Source: Pseudomonas sp. Gutcm_11s
GTDB lineage: Bacteria > Pseudomonadota > Gammaproteobacteria > Pseudomonadales > Pseudomonadaceae
Reading direction: 5' to 3'
DNA: 64,000 nt
Assembly (NCBI RefSeq): GCF_028649395.1
Contig: NZ_JAQSUW010000007.1
Location: 119,117 to 183,116, forward strand
A program made the position numbers and the translations under genes. The notes under the pieces were generated by a model. The model was given only the letters and a program-made list of their open reading frames with translations. It was not told the DNA's origin and ran no database searches. Shown in pieces: positions 10,919 through 22,651 of the stretch. Positions within the stretch are counted from its first letter, which is position 1. Each line of letters opens with the position of its first letter.

Positions 10919-12705
10919 GCTACCAAGCCCCCCTGCGCGACATGCGCTTCGTCCTGCATGAACTGTTCGACGTCGCCGGCCACTGCGAGCGCCTCAACAA
11001 CGGCCTCGACCGCGAGCTGATCGACGGCGTGCTGGAAGAGGCCGCGGCCTTCACCGGCAACGAGATCGCCCCGCTCAACCGCAACAGCGACGAGGAAGGC
11101 TGCCAGCTGGAAAACGGCGACGTCAGCACACCCAAGGGCTTCCGCTCCGCCTACAAGCAGTACGTGGACAACGGCTGGGCAAGCATGACCGGGCCGATCG
11201 ACTTCGGCGGCCAGGGCTTCCCGCAGCTGGTGTCCTTCGCTTTCCACGAGATGCTGATGGGCGCCTCGCTGTCGTTCCGCGTCTACTCCGGCCTCACCGA
11301 GGGCGCCGTATTGGCGCTCGACAAGCACGGCAGCGCCGAACTCAAGGACGCCTACCTGGCCAAGATGGTCGGCGGCCAGTGGACCGGCACCATGTGCCTG
11401 ACCGAGCCGCAGGCCGGCACCGACCTGGCCCTGCTGCGCACCCGCGCCGAGCCCCAGGCCGACGGCAGCTACAAGGTCACCGGCAACAAGATCTTCATCA
11501 GCGGCGGCGAGCAGGACCTGTCCGAGAACATCGTGCACCTGGTGCTGGCGCGCCTGCCGGACGCCCCGGCCGGCGTGAAGGGCATCAGCCTGCTGCTGGT
11601 GCCCAAGTTCATCGCCACCGCCGAGGGCGGCCTGGGCCAGCGCAACGCTCTGTCCTGCGGTGCCATCGAGCACAAGATGGGCATCAAGGGCGCTTCCACC
11701 TGCGTGATGAACTTCGACGGCGCCACCGGCTGGCTGATCGGCGAGGCCAACCAGGGCCTGGCCTGCATGTTCACCATGATGAACGACGCGCGCTTCCAAG
11801 TCGGCCTGCAGGGCCTGGGCCTGGGCGAGGCGGCCTTCCAGGGCGCCCTGCGCTATGCCCGCGAACGTCTGCAGTCGCGCGGCCTGAACGGTGCCGTGGC
11901 GCCGCAGCAGGCGGCCGATCCGATCATCGTGCACCCGGACGTACGGCGCATGTTGCTGACCCAGAAGACCCTGGTCGAAGGCAGCCGCATGCTCGCCGCC
12001 TACACCGCGCGCCAGCTCGACCTGGAGCACGGCGCCGGTGAGGCTACCGAGCGCAAGGCCGCAGCCAAGCGCGCCGCGCTGCTGATCCCAATCGTCAAGG
12101 CGTTCTTCACCGACATGGGCCAGGAAGTCTCCAGCCACGCGGTGCAGGTCTACGGCGGCCACGGCTTCATCCGCGAGTGGGGCATGGAGCAGCTGATGCG
12201 CGACAGCCGCATCACTCAGCTGTACGAGGGCACCAACGGCATCCAGGCGCTCGACCTGATCCGCCGCAAGCTGCTCGGTGACGGCGGCTCGGAGCTGAAC
12301 GCGCTGATCGACGAGTTCGCCGCCCTGGCCGACCGCAGCGCCAGCCAACCGGCCCTGGCCGAACTGGCCGGTGTGGTCAGCGCGCGCCTGCAGCAATGGC
12401 GCGAGCTGGCGGCCCAGGTGATCACCCTGAGCCAGGCGGATGCCGAGGAAATCGGCGCCACCTCGGTGGACTTCCTGCAGTACTCGGCCTATGTGTTGCT
12501 GGCCGGCTTCTGGCTGCAGGCCGCCGCCACCGCGCAGCAGGCACTGGACGCCGGCACTGGCGAGGCTGCCTTCTACCAGGCCAAGCTGCACAGCGCCGCG
12601 TTCTACCTGCGCCGCGTGCTGCCGCGTGCCAGTGGCCACCGCGAGGCCCTGCTGGGCGGCGCGGCCTGCCTGATGGCGATGCCGGAGGAGAGTTTCGCGT
12701 TCTGA
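10915..12705 (+). CDS. Acyl-CoA dehydrogenase (long form with C-terminal extension)
   Basis: 596 residues, the size of the Pseudomonas FadE-like enzymes with an extra C-terminal helical domain (about 460-596) rather than the 380-residue classic form. FAD and substrate motifs: MCLTEPQAGTDL near residue 160, KIFISGGEQDL, and VQVYGGHGF near 412. The likely catalytic Glu is E438 in YEGTNGIQALDLIRRK. It makes 2-enoyl-CoA from acyl-CoA and passes electrons to ETF. The start overlaps the previous stop as ATGA, so the pair are translationally coupled. Confidence 0.9.
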   Translation: MSYQAPLRDMRFVLHELFDVAGHCERLNNGLDRELIDGVLEEAAAFTGNEIAPLNRNSDEEGCQLENGDVSTPKGFRSAYKQYVDNGWASMTGPIDFGGQGFPQLVSFAFHEMLMGASLSFRVYSGLTEGAVLALDKHGSAELKDAYLAKMVGGQWTGTMCLTEPQAGTDLALLRTRAEPQADGSYKVTGNKIFISGGEQDLSENIVHLVLARLPDAPAGVKGISLLLVPKFIATAEGGLGQRNALSCGAIEHKMGIKGASTCVMNFDGATGWLIGEANQGLACMFTMMNDARFQVGLQGLGLGEAAFQGALRYARERLQSRGLNGAVAPQQAADPIIVHPDVRRMLLTQKTLVEGSRMLAAYTARQLDLEHGAGEATERKAAAKRAALLIPIVKAFFTDMGQEVSSHAVQVYGGHGFIREWGMEQLMRDSRITQLYEGTNGIQALDLIRRKLLGDGGSELNALIDEFAALADRSASQPALAELAGVVSARLQQWRELAAQVITLSQADAEEIGATSVDFLQYSAYVLLAGFWLQAAATAQQALDAGTGEAAFYQAKLHSAAFYLRRVLPRASGHREALLGGAACLMAMPEESFAF

Positions 12706-12784
12706 TTTGGTGCTGCGCGCGGCGCTGCCCGGCGGTCTTCCGGGCAGCCCCGTGCGCATCCCCTCCCCTCACCGAGAGGCACGG

Positions 12785-13777
12785 ATGAAAACAACAAGAA
12801 CTGTGCTCAAAGCCCTGCTGGTACTGGCCCTGATCCTGGCCGGCCTGTATGGCTATTTCCTCTATGCGCCGAAGCCCGCGCAGCCCCACCTGAGCGCCAG
12901 CCTGCAACAGGGCAGCATCGAGGTCAGCGGCCGCTCGCGCGACTACGCCTACTACATTCCCGCCACGCTGCCGGCCAACGCGCCACTGCTGTTCGTGCTG
13001 CACGGCTCGCTGCAGACCATCGACGACATCCGCACCTTCAGCGCCTACGACTTCGAGCACCTGGCCGAACAGCAGGGCTTCATCGTCGTCTACCCACAGG
13101 GTTACCAGCGCAACTGGAACGATTGCCGCAGCACCGCCGACTACCCGGCGCGCCGGCAGAACATCGACGACGTCGGCCTGGTCGCTGCGTTGATCCAGCA
13201 CTTCGCCGCCCAGCACGGCGCCGACCCGCGCCGTGCGTTCCTCGCCGGCTACTCCAATGGCGGCCAGCTGGGCCTGCGCATCGCCTTGCAGCGCCCGCAG
13301 CTGCTGGCTGGCGTCGCTGCCGTGGCGGCCAACCTGCCGAGCGCCGACAACCTCGACTGCCGGCCGGTGGCCGGCGCCACGCCCGTGCTGTTCATGAACG
13401 GCACCCGTGACCCGATCAACCCCTATAACGGCGGCCGCGTCACCCTGTTCGGCTTCGGCGACCGCGGCAACGTGCTCTCGTCCTACCAGTCGGCGCTGTA
13501 CTTCGCCGAGCGTGCCGGGCATGCCGCCGCCGACATGCACCGCGACGGCGTCTGGAGCGATCCGGACAAGCCGGCGCAGAAGGTCGAGCTCGATCACTGG
13601 CACGCCGACGGCCGCCCTGAGGTCGCCCTGTACGCAGTGATCGGCGGCGGCCACCTGCTGCCCCAGTCCGGCTTCCGCGCACCGCGCCTGCTCGGCCCCA
13701 CCCTTTCCGGTTTCGACGGCCCACGGGCCATCTGGGACTTCTTCGCCCGCCAGCAGCCCGTGCCGGCGCAGCCCTGA
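12785..13777 (+). CDS. PHB-depolymerase/feruloyl-esterase-like alpha/beta hydrolase with N-terminal anchor
   Basis: 330 residues. The start is the ATG of MKTTRTVLKALL after a GAGAGGCACGG ribosome site; upstream in-frame codons have none. Residues 8-25 are a single hydrophobic segment (signal or anchor). The rest is an LpqC/CE1-type esterase: LLFVLHGSLQTID gives the oxyanion region, and the nucleophile is S157 in AGYSNGG. Later Asp (FMNGTRDPINP) and His (GGGHLLPQ) complete a triad. Members hydrolyse short-chain polyesters or feruloyl esters outside the cytoplasm. Its place among acyl-CoA genes suggests it releases an acid or alcohol that the cluster then degrades. Confidence 0.8.
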   Translation: MKTTRTVLKALLVLALILAGLYGYFLYAPKPAQPHLSASLQQGSIEVSGRSRDYAYYIPATLPANAPLLFVLHGSLQTIDDIRTFSAYDFEHLAEQQGFIVVYPQGYQRNWNDCRSTADYPARRQNIDDVGLVAALIQHFAAQHGADPRRAFLAGYSNGGQLGLRIALQRPQLLAGVAAVAANLPSADNLDCRPVAGATPVLFMNGTRDPINPYNGGRVTLFGFGDRGNVLSSYQSALYFAERAGHAAADMHRDGVWSDPDKPAQKVELDHWHADGRPEVALYAVIGGGHLLPQSGFRAPRLLGPTLSGFDGPRAIWDFFARQQPVPAQP

Positions 13778-13795
13778 CCTTTCGGAGGATTCGTC

Positions 13796-14959
13796 ATGCA
13801 ACCCTTCAGCTTCGCCACCACCGCGCAAATCCTCTGCGAATCCGGTTCCAGCGTGCGCCTCGCCAGCCTGTGCCAGGAGCGCGGCGCCCAGCGCGTGATG
13901 CTGGTCACCGACCCCGGCATCACCCGCTTCGGCCTGCTCGACGGCGTGCTGCCGGGCTTCGCCCAAGCCGGCGTGGCCGTGGAAGTGTTCGACCAGGTAA
14001 TCGCCGACCCGCCCGAGGCCATCGTGCTCAACGCCGTGGAGCGCGCCCGCGCGCTGGGCGCCGACCTGGTGATCGGCTTCGGCGGCGGCAGTTCGATGGA
14101 CGTGGCCAAGCTGGTCGCCCTGCTCGCCCACCCCAACTGCCAGCAGGCCCTGAAGGACATCTACGGCGTCGGCAATGCCCGTGGCCAGCGCCTGCCGCTG
14201 ATCCAGGTGCCGACCACCGCCGGCACCGGCTCGGAGGTCACGCCGATCTCCATCGTCACCACCGGTGAAACCACCAAGATGGGCGTGGTCTCGCCGCTGC
14301 TGCTGCCGGACCTGGCACTGCTCGACGCGGACCTGACCCTCGGCCTGCCGCCGGCGGTGACCGCTGCCACCGGCATCGACGCCATGGTTCACGCCATCGA
14401 GGCCTACACCAGCAAGATCAAGAAGAACCCGCTGTCCGACCTGCTGGCCCGCGAGGCGCTGCGCCTGCTGGCCGCCAACCTCGACCAGGCGGTGCACAAC
14501 GGGCAGAACCGCGAGGCGCGCCAGGCCATGCTGCTCGGCGCCCTGCTCGCAGGCCAGGCCTTCGCCAACGCGCCGGTGGCGGCGGTACACGCCCTGGCCT
14601 ACCCGTTGGGCGGGCACTTCCACATCCCCCACGGCCTGTCCAACGCCCTGGTGCTGCCGCAGGTGCTGCGTTTCAACGCCCCGGCCGCCATGCCGCTGTA
14701 TGCCGAATTGGCGCCACTGCTGCTCGGCGAGCGCTTCCAGGGCGGCAGCACGGAGCAGCGCTGCACCGCCTTCATCGACGAACTGGCCGCACTCAACCAG
14801 CGTTGCGGCCTGCCCAGCCGCCTGCGCGACGCCGGCGTACCGGAAGCCATGCTGAACACCCTGGCCAGCGACGCCATGCTCCAGCAGCGTCTGCTGGTGA
14901 ACAATCCGCGCGAGGTGAACGAGGCCGACGCCCTGGCCATCTACCAGGCGGCGTACTGA
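13796..14959 (+). CDS. Iron-containing alcohol dehydrogenase
   Basis: 387 residues, the normal size for group III (Fe/Zn) alcohol dehydrogenases. NAD(P)-binding GFGGGSSMDVAK lies near residue 97. The metal ligands are an Asp and three His in the segments TGIDAMVHAIEAYTS (about 195), HALAYPLGGHFHIPHG (about 265) and the following helix. TTAGTGSEVTPISI near 141 is the usual nicotinamide-site region. GGAGGATTCGTC gives the ribosome site. It reversibly oxidises an alcohol to an aldehyde or ketone in the cytoplasm; in this cluster it could oxidise the alcohol part of an ester or a hydroxyacid. Confidence 0.9.
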   Translation: MQPFSFATTAQILCESGSSVRLASLCQERGAQRVMLVTDPGITRFGLLDGVLPGFAQAGVAVEVFDQVIADPPEAIVLNAVERARALGADLVIGFGGGSSMDVAKLVALLAHPNCQQALKDIYGVGNARGQRLPLIQVPTTAGTGSEVTPISIVTTGETTKMGVVSPLLLPDLALLDADLTLGLPPAVTAATGIDAMVHAIEAYTSKIKKNPLSDLLAREALRLLAANLDQAVHNGQNREARQAMLLGALLAGQAFANAPVAAVHALAYPLGGHFHIPHGLSNALVLPQVLRFNAPAAMPLYAELAPLLLGERFQGGSTEQRCTAFIDELAALNQRCGLPSRLRDAGVPEAMLNTLASDAMLQQRLLVNNPREVNEADALAIYQAAY

Positions 14960-15073
14960 TCATCCACCCGGCGAATGCTGGAGCCGGCCAATAGGCCGCA
15001 ATACAGCCGACGAATCAAAGTATCGCGCGTGCCGCCCAGGCCTTAGGGTGGTACGCAAGCACGAGGACCGAGC

Positions 15074-15508
<435 letters not shown>

Positions 15509-15534
15509 CACGACAACAACAGGAGAATTTCGCC

Positions 15535-16719
15535 ATGCAAGACGCCGTCATCGTTTCCACAGCCCGTACGCCGATCGCCAAGGCCTTCCGTGGCGCCTTC
15601 AACGACCTCAAGTCGCCGTCCATGAGCGCCGTGGCCATCCGCGCCGCGGTCGAGCGCGCCGGCATCGAGCCGGGCGAGATCGAAGACCTGGTGATGGGCA
15701 CCGCCATGCAGGGCGGTACCGCCGCGATCAACCTGGCGCGCCTGTCCGCCCTGGCCGCCGGCCTGCCGCTGTCGGTCAGCGGCCAGACCATCGACCGCCA
15801 GTGCGCCTCCGGCCTGATGGCCATCTCCATCGCCGCCAAGCAGATCATGGTCGACGGCATGGCCGTCACCGTCGGTGCCGGCCAGGAGCAGATCAGCCTG
15901 GTGCAGAACACCCACATGAAATGGTCCGGCGCCGACTACGATCCGGCCGTGGTGAAGATGGCCGAGCATGCCTACATGCCGATGCTGCAGACCGCCGAGA
16001 TCGTCGCCAAGCGCTACAACATCAGCCGCGAGGCCCAGGACGAATACGGCTTCCTGTCGCAGCAGCGCACCGCCGCCGCCCAGGCCGCCGGCCTGTTCGC
16101 CAATGAAATCGTGCCGGTCACCGCACGCAAGAAACTGGTCGACAAGGAAACCGGCGCCGTCAGCTTCGAAGACGTCACCCTCAGCCTCGACGAAGGCAAC
16201 CGCCCACAGACCGTGCTCGGCGACCTGCAGAACCTCAAGCCGGTCATCGAAGGCGGCTGCATCACCGCCGGCAACGCCAGCCAGCTGTCCGACGGTGCCA
16301 GCGCCAGCGTGCTGATGAGCGGCGCCCTGGCCGCCCAGCGCGGCATCCAGCCGCTGGGCCTGTACCGCGGTATCGCCGTAGCCGGCCTGGCCCCGGAAGA
16401 GATGGGCATCGGCCCGGTGTTCGCCGTACCGAAACTGCTCAAGCAGCACGGCCTGAGCGTCGATGACATCGGCCTGTGGGAGCTCAACGAAGCCTTCGCC
16501 TGCCAGGTGCTGTACAGCGCGCAGAAGCTCGGCATCGACCCGGCCAAGCTCAACGTCAACGGCGGCGCCATTGCCATCGGCCACCCCTACGGCATGAGCG
16601 GCGCGCGCATGGTCGGCCACGCCCTGCTGGAAGGTAAGCGCCGCGGCGTGAAGTACGTGGTCGTGACCATGTGCGTCGGCGGCGGCATGGGCGCTGCCGG
16701 TCTGTTCGAAGTGCTGTAA
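15535..16719 (+). CDS. Thiolase (acetyl-CoA acetyltransferase family)
   Basis: 394 residues. The ATG at 15535 follows AGGAGAATTTCGCC; in-frame codons upstream overlap the thioesterase and have no ribosome site. All catalytic residues are present: nucleophile C90 ([10 protein letters not shown]), H350 ([10 protein letters not shown]) and C380 ([10 protein letters not shown]). Such enzymes cleave 3-ketoacyl-CoA to acetyl-CoA and a shortened acyl-CoA, or run in reverse. Last gene of the LysR-linked cluster, ended by a strong terminator. Chain-length preference cannot be told from sequence. Confidence 0.93.
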   Translation: MQDAVIVSTARTPIAKAFRGAFNDLKSPSMSAVAIRAAVERAGIEPGEIEDLVMGTAMQGGTAAINLARLSALAAGLPLSVSGQTIDRQCASGLMAISIAAKQIMVDGMAVTVGAGQEQISLVQNTHMKWSGADYDPAVVKMAEHAYMPMLQTAEIVAKRYNISREAQDEYGFLSQQRTAAAQAAGLFANEIVPVTARKKLVDKETGAVSFEDVTLSLDEGNRPQTVLGDLQNLKPVIEGGCITAGNASQLSDGASASVLMSGALAAQRGIQPLGLYRGIAVAGLAPEEMGIGPVFAVPKLLKQHGLSVDDIGLWELNEAFACQVLYSAQKLGIDPAKLNVNGGAIAIGHPYGMSGARMVGHALLEGKRRGVKYVVVTMCVGGGMGAAGLFEVL

Positions 16720-16737
16720 ACACTGCTGCATCGCAGC

Positions 16738-16771
16738 AATAAAAACGGAGGCCTCGGCCTCCGTTTTTATT
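16738..16771. terminator. Bidirectional terminator between thiolase and binding-protein genes
   Basis: The stem ACGGAGGCC/GGCCTCCGT has only a short loop. AATAAAA precedes it and TTTTTATT follows, so it works for both converging genes. Confidence 0.92.
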
Positions 16772-16847
16772 GCCCGGTGATAACTCACCCCCACGTTCAA
16801 CTCGGAAACGCCGCCCTCGGCACTCCAGCGCCCCTCAGCCCTCCTGC

Positions 16848-17690
16848 CTAGCGCTGCAGCCAGAAACGGCTGTCAGGCGCGGGCAAACCTTCCGGCAGAT
16901 CGTTGCCGAGAATCAGCAGGCGTCGCTCGTGCAGACGGCTGCGCTCCAGCTCCTTGCCGAAATGACGGAACAGCAACTGCTGGAAGCTGCCATCGAGCTG
17001 GATCAGGCGCAGGCCATCCTCGAAGCGCTCGCGCAGCTCGATATTCTGCCGATTGAAGGCGAAGTACACCGGCAACGGGTAGACCAGCGCCAGGCTCGGC
17101 TCGACCATCAGCTGCGGATACTGCGCCGCTACGTCATCGATCTCCGCCCAGACTTCGTGCGGCGCCCGGTGGTAGTAGTCGAAGCGGTGGCCATCGAGCA
17201 TCGCCAGCAGGTTCTCCGGGCGTGGTGTGCCGACCACCGGCAGGCCGTTGAGAGCGAATACCGAGAAATCACTCCACTGGCTGACGAAGCCACCGCGCAA
17301 CTGGCGCAGGTCATCCAGGGTGCGTACCTGAGCGAAGCGCGGTGCGTCTTCGCGGCGGATCAGCAGCAGGCGGTAGCCGAGCATGCCGGCATGGATGTCG
17401 AAGGGCAGCATGTCGAACTGCTGCAGGCGCTCGGCATTGGGCGGCACGTAGGCCAGGTCCACCTCGCCGTCGCGCAACTGCAACAGGCAGCGCTCCTGTG
17501 GCGGGTCCTCGACCAGAGCCGGCGCGATATGCAGCTCACCATGGGTGGCTGCCGTACGCGCCAGGATCAGGTTGGCCAGCTCGATGCGATAGGCATAGCG
17601 CCCGGCGTCGTGCTGGCACACGCGCAGCTCTGCGGCTTGTACATCGAGAGCCAGCGCCAGCAGGGCCAGCGCTGCGGCGACGATCTGCAT
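16848..17690 (-). CDS. Periplasmic substrate-binding protein-like (family 3 solute-binding fold)
   Basis: 280 residues beginning MQIVAAALALLALALDVQA, a clear signal peptide cleaved near residue 20. The body resembles polar-amino-acid type solute-binding proteins: VCQHDAGRYAYRIEL, DGEVDLAYVPPNAER, VRTLDDLRQLRGG, NLLAMLDGHRFDYY and PLPVYFAFNR. No permease or ATPase is nearby. Its start lies 2 bases past the hemH stop with no good ribosome site, so it is translated by coupling with hemH. Transport, sensing and a non-transport role are all open. Similar orphan proteins are common in Pseudomonas. Confidence 0.72.
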   Translation of the reverse strand: MQIVAAALALLALALDVQAAELRVCQHDAGRYAYRIELANLILARTAATHGELHIAPALVEDPPQERCLLQLRDGEVDLAYVPPNAERLQQFDMLPFDIHAGMLGYRLLLIRREDAPRFAQVRTLDDLRQLRGGFVSQWSDFSVFALNGLPVVGTPRPENLLAMLDGHRFDYYHRAPHEVWAEIDDVAAQYPQLMVEPSLALVYPLPVYFAFNRQNIELRERFEDGLRLIQLDGSFQQLLFRHFGKELERSRLHERRLLILGNDLPEGLPAPDSRFWLQR

Positions 17691-17692
17691 TT

Positions 17693-18715
17693 CTAGTTCG
17701 CCAGCGGCGCCCTCTCGCACAGCACCTTCAGTGCCTCGACCCACTGCGGGTGGTCGTTCAGGCAGGGCACCAGCACCAGCTCCTCGCCACCGGCTTCGCG
17801 GAACTGCTCCTGGCCGCGCTGGCCGATTTCTTCCAGGGTCTCGATGCAGTCGGCGACGAAGGCCGGGCACATCACCAGCAGCTTCTTCACCCCGGCCTTG
17901 CCCAGCTCGTCCAGGCGCGCCTCGGTGTAGGGCTCGATCCACTTGGCACGACCCAGGCGCGACTGGAACGACACCGACCACTTGCCCGCCGGCAGCCCGG
18001 CGCGCTCGGCAAACAGCTCGGCGCTGCGCAGGCACTGGCTGCGGTAGCAGACGGCCAGGGTCTCGGCGCTGACGCCCTCGCTACTGGTCGAGGTCAGGCT
18101 GTGGTTCGGATCTTTCACCAGCTTGCGAATGTGGCGCTCGGGCAGGCCGTGGAAGCTCAGCAGCAGGTGGTCGAAATCCTGCTCCAGGTGCGGCTTGGCG
18201 CTGGCCACCAGGGCGTCGACGTATTCCGGCTCGGCGTAGAACGGCTGCAGGCTGGCGAACTGCAGCGGCAGGTTCTGCTCGCGCGCCACCCGGCGCACTT
18301 CTTCCAGCGCGGTGGTGGTGGTGCTGTCGGCGAACTGCGGGTAGAGCGGCGCCAGGGTCACCTTGCGCACGCCCTGGGCCACCAGGCGATTGAGCACGCC
18401 GGCAATCGCCGGCTCGCCGTAGCGCATGGCCAGCTCCACCGGGCCATGCGGCCAGTGCGGCACCATCGCCTGCTGCAGGCGGCGGCTGAGCACGATCAGC
18501 GGCGAGCCGCCCTCCCACCAGATCGACGAGTAGGCGTGCGCCGATTCGGCCGGGCGCTTGACCAGGATCAGCGACACCAGCAGCCGGCGCAGCGGCCAGG
18601 GCAGGTCGACCACGTAGGGGTCCATGAGGAACTGGTTTAGATAGCGACGCACGTCGGCCACCGAGGTAGAAGCCGGCGAACCGAGATTGATCAACAGCAG
18701 GGCATGATCGGTCAT
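17693..18715 (-). CDS. hemH: Ferrochelatase
   Basis: 340 residues, usual length. [13 protein letters not shown] at the start and [19 protein letters not shown] near 185 (with the iron-site His in FHGLP) are ferrochelatase signatures; [15 protein letters not shown] near 270 carries the second conserved region (Glu ligand). It inserts Fe2+ into protoporphyrin IX, the last step of haem synthesis, at the inner membrane. The start overlaps the stop of the upstream epimerase gene as ATGA, and a binding-protein gene follows after 2 bases. Confidence 0.96.
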   Translation of the reverse strand: MTDHALLLINLGSPASTSVADVRRYLNQFLMDPYVVDLPWPLRRLLVSLILVKRPAESAHAYSSIWWEGGSPLIVLSRRLQQAMVPHWPHGPVELAMRYGEPAIAGVLNRLVAQGVRKVTLAPLYPQFADSTTTTALEEVRRVAREQNLPLQFASLQPFYAEPEYVDALVASAKPHLEQDFDHLLLSFHGLPERHIRKLVKDPNHSLTSTSSEGVSAETLAVCYRSQCLRSAELFAERAGLPAGKWSVSFQSRLGRAKWIEPYTEARLDELGKAGVKKLLVMCPAFVADCIETLEEIGQRGQEQFREAGGEELVLVPCLNDHPQWVEALKVLCERAPLAN

Positions 18716-19617
18716 GCGGTGTCCTTGAACAGGTCGGCCAGGGCCGAGTCGAGATCAGTGAAACGAAATTCGTAGCCGGCGGCCAGGGCCCGCTGCGGCA
18801 TGGCCTTCTGCCCGCCGAGCAGCAACCCGGACAGCTCGCCCAGGCCCAGCCTGAGCAACGGCCCGGGCAACGGCAGCAGCGCCGGGCGGTGCAGCACGCG
18901 GCCAAGGGCACGGGCGAACGCCTTGTTCCGGGCCGGCTGCGGCGCGCAGGCATTATAGGGACCGCTGGCGTCTTCCCGCTGCAAGAGAAAATCGATCAGG
19001 CCGATTTCATCGCGCAGGTGAATCCATGGCATCCATTGCCGGCCATTGCCGATCGGCCCGCCCAGGCCCAGGCGAAACGGCGGCAGCATGCGTTTGAGGA
19101 AACCGCCGTCGCCAGCCAGGACCAGCCCGGTGCGCAGCAGCACCACGCGCATGCCCAGCTCGCCCGCGCGCTGGGCGGTTTCCTCCCAGGCGCCGCACAG
19201 CTGGGCGGCGAAGTCCTCGACCACCGGCGGGCTGTCCTCGTGCAGCTCACGCTCGCCGCCATCGCCGTACCAGCCTACGGCGGAACCGGAGATCAGCACC
19301 TGCGGCCGGTGGTCGCGGGCCTCCAGCCAGGCCAGCAGCTGTTCGGTGAGCGTGACGCGACTGGCCCACAGCAGGGCCTTGCGCTTGTGCGTCCAGGGCC
19401 GGTCGGCGATGGGCGCGCCGGCCAGGTTGATCACCGCATCCAGCGGGCCGTCGTCATACTCCTCGAGGCGGCCAATCCCGCGTACCGCCGCGCCGCACAG
19501 CCCGGCGACGCGTTCGGGCGTGCGGCTCCACACGGTCAGCTGGTGGCCCTGGGGCAACCAGTGTCGACACAGGGCCCGGCCGATCAGACCTGTACCGCCA
19601 GTCAGCAAAATGTGCAC
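18712..19617 (-). CDS. TIGR01777-family NAD(P)-dependent epimerase-like protein (YfcH/SulA type)
   Basis: 301 residues. An N-terminal Rossmann motif [10 protein letters not shown] (about 7-16) starts an extended short-chain dehydrogenase fold, and the family segments [29 protein letters not shown] and [16 protein letters not shown] are all present. The C-terminal [18 protein letters not shown] segment is the DUF1731 tail. Biochemical function is not established for this family. It is the first gene of an operon with hemH (ATGA overlap), which hints at a haem- or membrane-linked role, but this is inference. Confidence 0.9.
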   Translation of the reverse strand: MHILLTGGTGLIGRALCRHWLPQGHQLTVWSRTPERVAGLCGAAVRGIGRLEEYDDGPLDAVINLAGAPIADRPWTHKRKALLWASRVTLTEQLLAWLEARDHRPQVLISGSAVGWYGDGGERELHEDSPPVVEDFAAQLCGAWEETAQRAGELGMRVVLLRTGLVLAGDGGFLKRMLPPFRLGLGGPIGNGRQWMPWIHLRDEIGLIDFLLQREDASGPYNACAPQPARNKAFARALGRVLHRPALLPLPGPLLRLGLGELSGLLLGGQKAMPQRALAAGYEFRFTDLDSALADLFKDTA

Positions 19618-19664
19618 GGCATCCTCCTCGCATGGCGTTAACCACCCGTCACCACCTAGTCTGA

Positions 19665-21031
<1,367 letters not shown>

Positions 21032-21044
21032 CGTCTGTGGGACA

Positions 21045-22049
21045 ATGCCAGCCCCGCCCGCCGAACAGCCCGTCATGCGTCAGAAAGCCCAGCCCCCCCG
21101 CCAACCCAAGGCCGTCGCCAAGGGCCAGTTGCACCCGCGCAACCGCCACCAGGGGCGCTACGACTTCCCCAAGCTGATCGCCGCCAGCCCGGAACTGGGC
21201 CGCTTCGTCATCCTCAACCCCTACGGCAAGCAGAGCATCGACTTCGCCGATCCCGAAGCGGTGCGGGTGTTCAACCGCGCGCTGCTGCGCCAGCTGTATG
21301 GCATCCAGCATTGGGACATTCCGGCCGGCTACCTGTGCCCGCCGATTCCCGGCCGCGCCGACTACCTGCACGGCCTGGCCGACCTGCTGAGCGAGACCGC
21401 CGGCGGCGAAATTCCCCGTGGCGAGCAGGTCCGCGTACTGGACGTGGGCACCGGCGCCAACTGCATCTACCCGCTGCTCGGCCATAGCGACTATGGCTGG
21501 CGTTTCCTCGGCTCGGACATCGACCCCGCCGCCCTGGCCTCGGCCCAAGCGATCATCCGCGCCAATGGCCTGGACGCGGCCATCGAGCTGCGCCAGCAGA
21601 ACGAGCCCAAGCACATCTTCCTCGACCTGCTGGGCAGCGAGGAACGCTTCGCCGTGACCCTGTGCAACCCGCCCTTCCACGCCTCGGCGGCCGAAGCCGC
21701 CAGCGGCAGCACGCGCAAGTGGAAGAACCTCGGCAAGCTCGACCCCAAGCGCAAGCTGCCCAAGCTCAACTTCGGCGGGCAGAGCAACGAGCTGTGGTGC
21801 ACAGGTGGCGAGGCCGCTTTCCTGCAGCGCATGGCCCGCGAGAGTGCGGCCGTGTCCGGCCAGGTGCTGTGGTTCAGCAGCCTGGTGTCCAAGGCCGGCA
21901 ACCTGCCGATCCTGCAGAAGGCCCTGCAGCAAGCTGGCGCCGTGGAGGTCCGCCAGGTGGACATGGCTCAGGGCAACAAGCAGAGCCGCTTCCTGGCCTG
22001 GACCTTCCATGACGTGAACGCGCGCCGCGCCTGGCTACAGGTCGGCTGA
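21045..22049 (+). CDS. rlmF: 23S rRNA (adenine-1618 N6) methyltransferase
   Basis: 334 residues from the ATG at 21045; an internal ATG at 21075 (MRQKAQ) is an equally possible start because neither has a good ribosome site, and E. coli RlmF is about 308. Family marks: [22 protein letters not shown] near the start, [14 protein letters not shown] for the SAM motif, and the N6-adenine methyltransferase motif NPPFHAS at about 208. The C-terminal FLAWTFH segment is typical. It modifies A1618 of 23S rRNA. The next gene starts within its stop codon. Confidence 0.93.
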   Translation: MPAPPAEQPVMRQKAQPPRQPKAVAKGQLHPRNRHQGRYDFPKLIAASPELGRFVILNPYGKQSIDFADPEAVRVFNRALLRQLYGIQHWDIPAGYLCPPIPGRADYLHGLADLLSETAGGEIPRGEQVRVLDVGTGANCIYPLLGHSDYGWRFLGSDIDPAALASAQAIIRANGLDAAIELRQQNEPKHIFLDLLGSEERFAVTLCNPPFHASAAEAASGSTRKWKNLGKLDPKRKLPKLNFGGQSNELWCTGGEAAFLQRMARESAAVSGQVLWFSSLVSKAGNLPILQKALQQAGAVEVRQVDMAQGNKQSRFLAWTFHDVNARRAWLQVG

Positions 22050-22633
22050 TGGCCTTCACCCTCAGCGCGCCCTGCGAGTACCGCGAGGAAATCCGCAAGA
22101 GCCGCTTCATCGCCCTGGCCGCCCCCGTCGACTCGGCGGAGCAGGCGCTGGCCTTTATCGAGCAGCACAGGGATCTCGGCGCCTCGCACAACTGCTGGGC
22201 CTTCAAGTGTGGCCAGCAGTACCGTTTCAGCGACGACGGCGAACCCGGCGGCACAGCCGGCCGGCCGATCCTCGCCGCCATCGAGGGCCAGGACTGCGAC
22301 CGCGTGGTGGTGCTGGTGATCCGCTGGTACGGCGGCATTCAGCTCGGCACCGGCGGGCTGGCCCGCGCCTATGGCGGCAGCGCGGCCAAGTGCCTGCAGG
22401 GCGGCGAGCGGGTCGAGCTGGTGGCACGCGTGCAGGCGCACTGCCATGTGCCCTTCGCCGAGCTAGCGCGGGTCAAGGCGCGCCTGGGCGACTGGCAGGC
22501 GCAGCTGGAGGCGGAGCACTTCGATGCCGATGGCGCGGAGCTGCACCTGGCGCTGCCCAAGCAGCAACTGCAGGTGGCCGCCGAGCAATTGGCCAACCTG
22601 TGCCGCGGGCAGATCAGACTGGAGTGGGACTGA
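22049..22633 (+). CDS. YigZ/IMPACT-family protein
   Basis: 194 residues. The N-terminal UPF0029 domain shows the family pattern KSRFIALAAPV, ASHNCWAFK, FSDDGEPGGTAGRPIL and VVVLVIRWYGGIQLGTGGLARAYG (about 20-115), followed by the small DUF1949 C-terminal domain. The ATG shares bases with the rlmF stop (TGATG), so translation is coupled. YigZ-like proteins are linked to translation control in eukaryotes (IMPACT), but the bacterial role is unclear. Confidence 0.92.
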   Translation: MAFTLSAPCEYREEIRKSRFIALAAPVDSAEQALAFIEQHRDLGASHNCWAFKCGQQYRFSDDGEPGGTAGRPILAAIEGQDCDRVVVLVIRWYGGIQLGTGGLARAYGGSAAKCLQGGERVELVARVQAHCHVPFAELARVKARLGDWQAQLEAEHFDADGAELHLALPKQQLQVAAEQLANLCRGQIRLEWD

Positions 22634-22651
22634 GCCGTCTAGGTCAGGCGC

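Noticed and set aside
10732..14632. Very long minus-strand frames opposite the acyl-CoA and alcohol dehydrogenase genes
   Set aside because: Overlaps of full catalytic genes on the other strand; no motif or start site in the antisense frames.
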